From NCBI GenBank assembly GCA_026770585.1, contig MU646933.1, forward strand, positions 240,565 through 251,430: a stretch of 10,866 nucleotides of DNA, given 5' to 3'. Source of the stretch: Baffinella frigidus (lineage: Eukaryota > Cryptophyceae > Cryptomonadales > Baffinellaceae). Shown here one piece after another: positions 10,676 through 10,866 of the stretch; the first letter of the stretch is position 1; every line of letters begins with the position of its first letter. The notes below the pieces were generated by a model. The model was given only the letters and a program-made list of their open reading frames with translations. It did not search any database and was not told the origin of the DNA. The translations under genes and the position numbers were made by a program.

Positions 10676-10866
10676 TTGGGGGTTAGGGGTTAGGGTTTCA
10701 GGTTTCAGGTTCAGGGATGAGGGGTTTCAACAGCTCTCAAACAGCTCTTTGTAAAGTCGCTCATGCGATCAGTGTAAAGTCGCGCGCCCTAAACCCTACA
10801 CCCCACACCCTCCACTCTCCATCCTACACCCCACACCCTCCACCCTCCACCCTCCACCCCACACCC
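10676..10866. repeat. Telomere-like tracts, G-rich then C-rich
   Basis: GGGGTTAGGGGTTAGGGTTTC lies at about 10677-10700. CCCTAAACCCTACACCCCACA starts at 10787 and is followed by CACCCTCCAC repeats to the end of the window. Between them GTAAAGTCGC occurs twice (about 10751 and 10775). The order is again head to head. The tract runs off the window. Confidence 0.7.

Noticed and set aside
10676-10866. A chromosome end
   Set aside because: The repeats are too degenerate, change strand within the tract, and turn into CACCCTCCAC repeats, so this is telomere-like DNA and not a terminal array.

Overview
The window looks like nuclear DNA of a eukaryotic microbe, probably an alga or other protist with TTTAGGG-type telomeres. 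It has GC-rich genes, spliceosomal-type junctions (CAG/GT donor, pyrimidine-rich AG acceptors), degenerate seven-base telomere-like repeats (TTTAGGG, TTCAGGG, GGGTTTG), and a ubiquitin-eS31 ribosomal fusion gene with a TATA-like box. No bacterial operon, tRNA or rRNA is visible. The species cannot be named from the sequence alone.

Layout. Bases 1-2240 are a subtelomere-like repeat zone. Telomere-like tracts are arranged head to head around a GC-rich unit that reads Lys-Gln-Ala-Ala-Lys. Two strings of closely packed hairpins (17-102 and 628-930) sit here, together with a hairpin insertion (963-1099) and a 35-bp-arm palindrome between two copies of a short AT-hook-like C-terminus. Bases 2400-6840 are a nest of short non-autonomous repeats. 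The main one is a 117-bp foldback element flanked by TA, with seven complete or near-complete copies and four partial ones. The others are an 80-125 bp dispersed repeat in six copies, a second terminal-inverted-repeat family in two copies, and one SINE-like insertion. Several of these interrupt a nearly identical duplicate of an exon whose intact copy lies at 8.2-8.46 kb. Bases 6840-9700 hold the only convincing genes: the eS31 ubiquitin-like fusion on the minus strand and, divergently from the same ~350-bp promoter interval, an unrecognised two-exon gene on the plus strand. Bases 9000-10670 are tandem, decaying duplications of the last exon of that gene and of its 3' flank, which carries a small conserved hairpin. 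The window ends in telomere-like DNA again.

No transposase, reverse transcriptase or defence gene is present, so any mobilising enzymes must be encoded elsewhere. The strongest result is that the window contains its own uninterrupted reference sequences. Three insertions (117-bp foldback, CCACGCAG element, SINE-like) can be read against the intact exon. A fourth (161-bp hairpin, GATT duplication) can be read against the next tandem unit, and a fifth, weaker case sits at 963-1099. The plus-strand gene may offer alternative last exons. All matches were read by eye; alignments, RNA data and database searches were not available.
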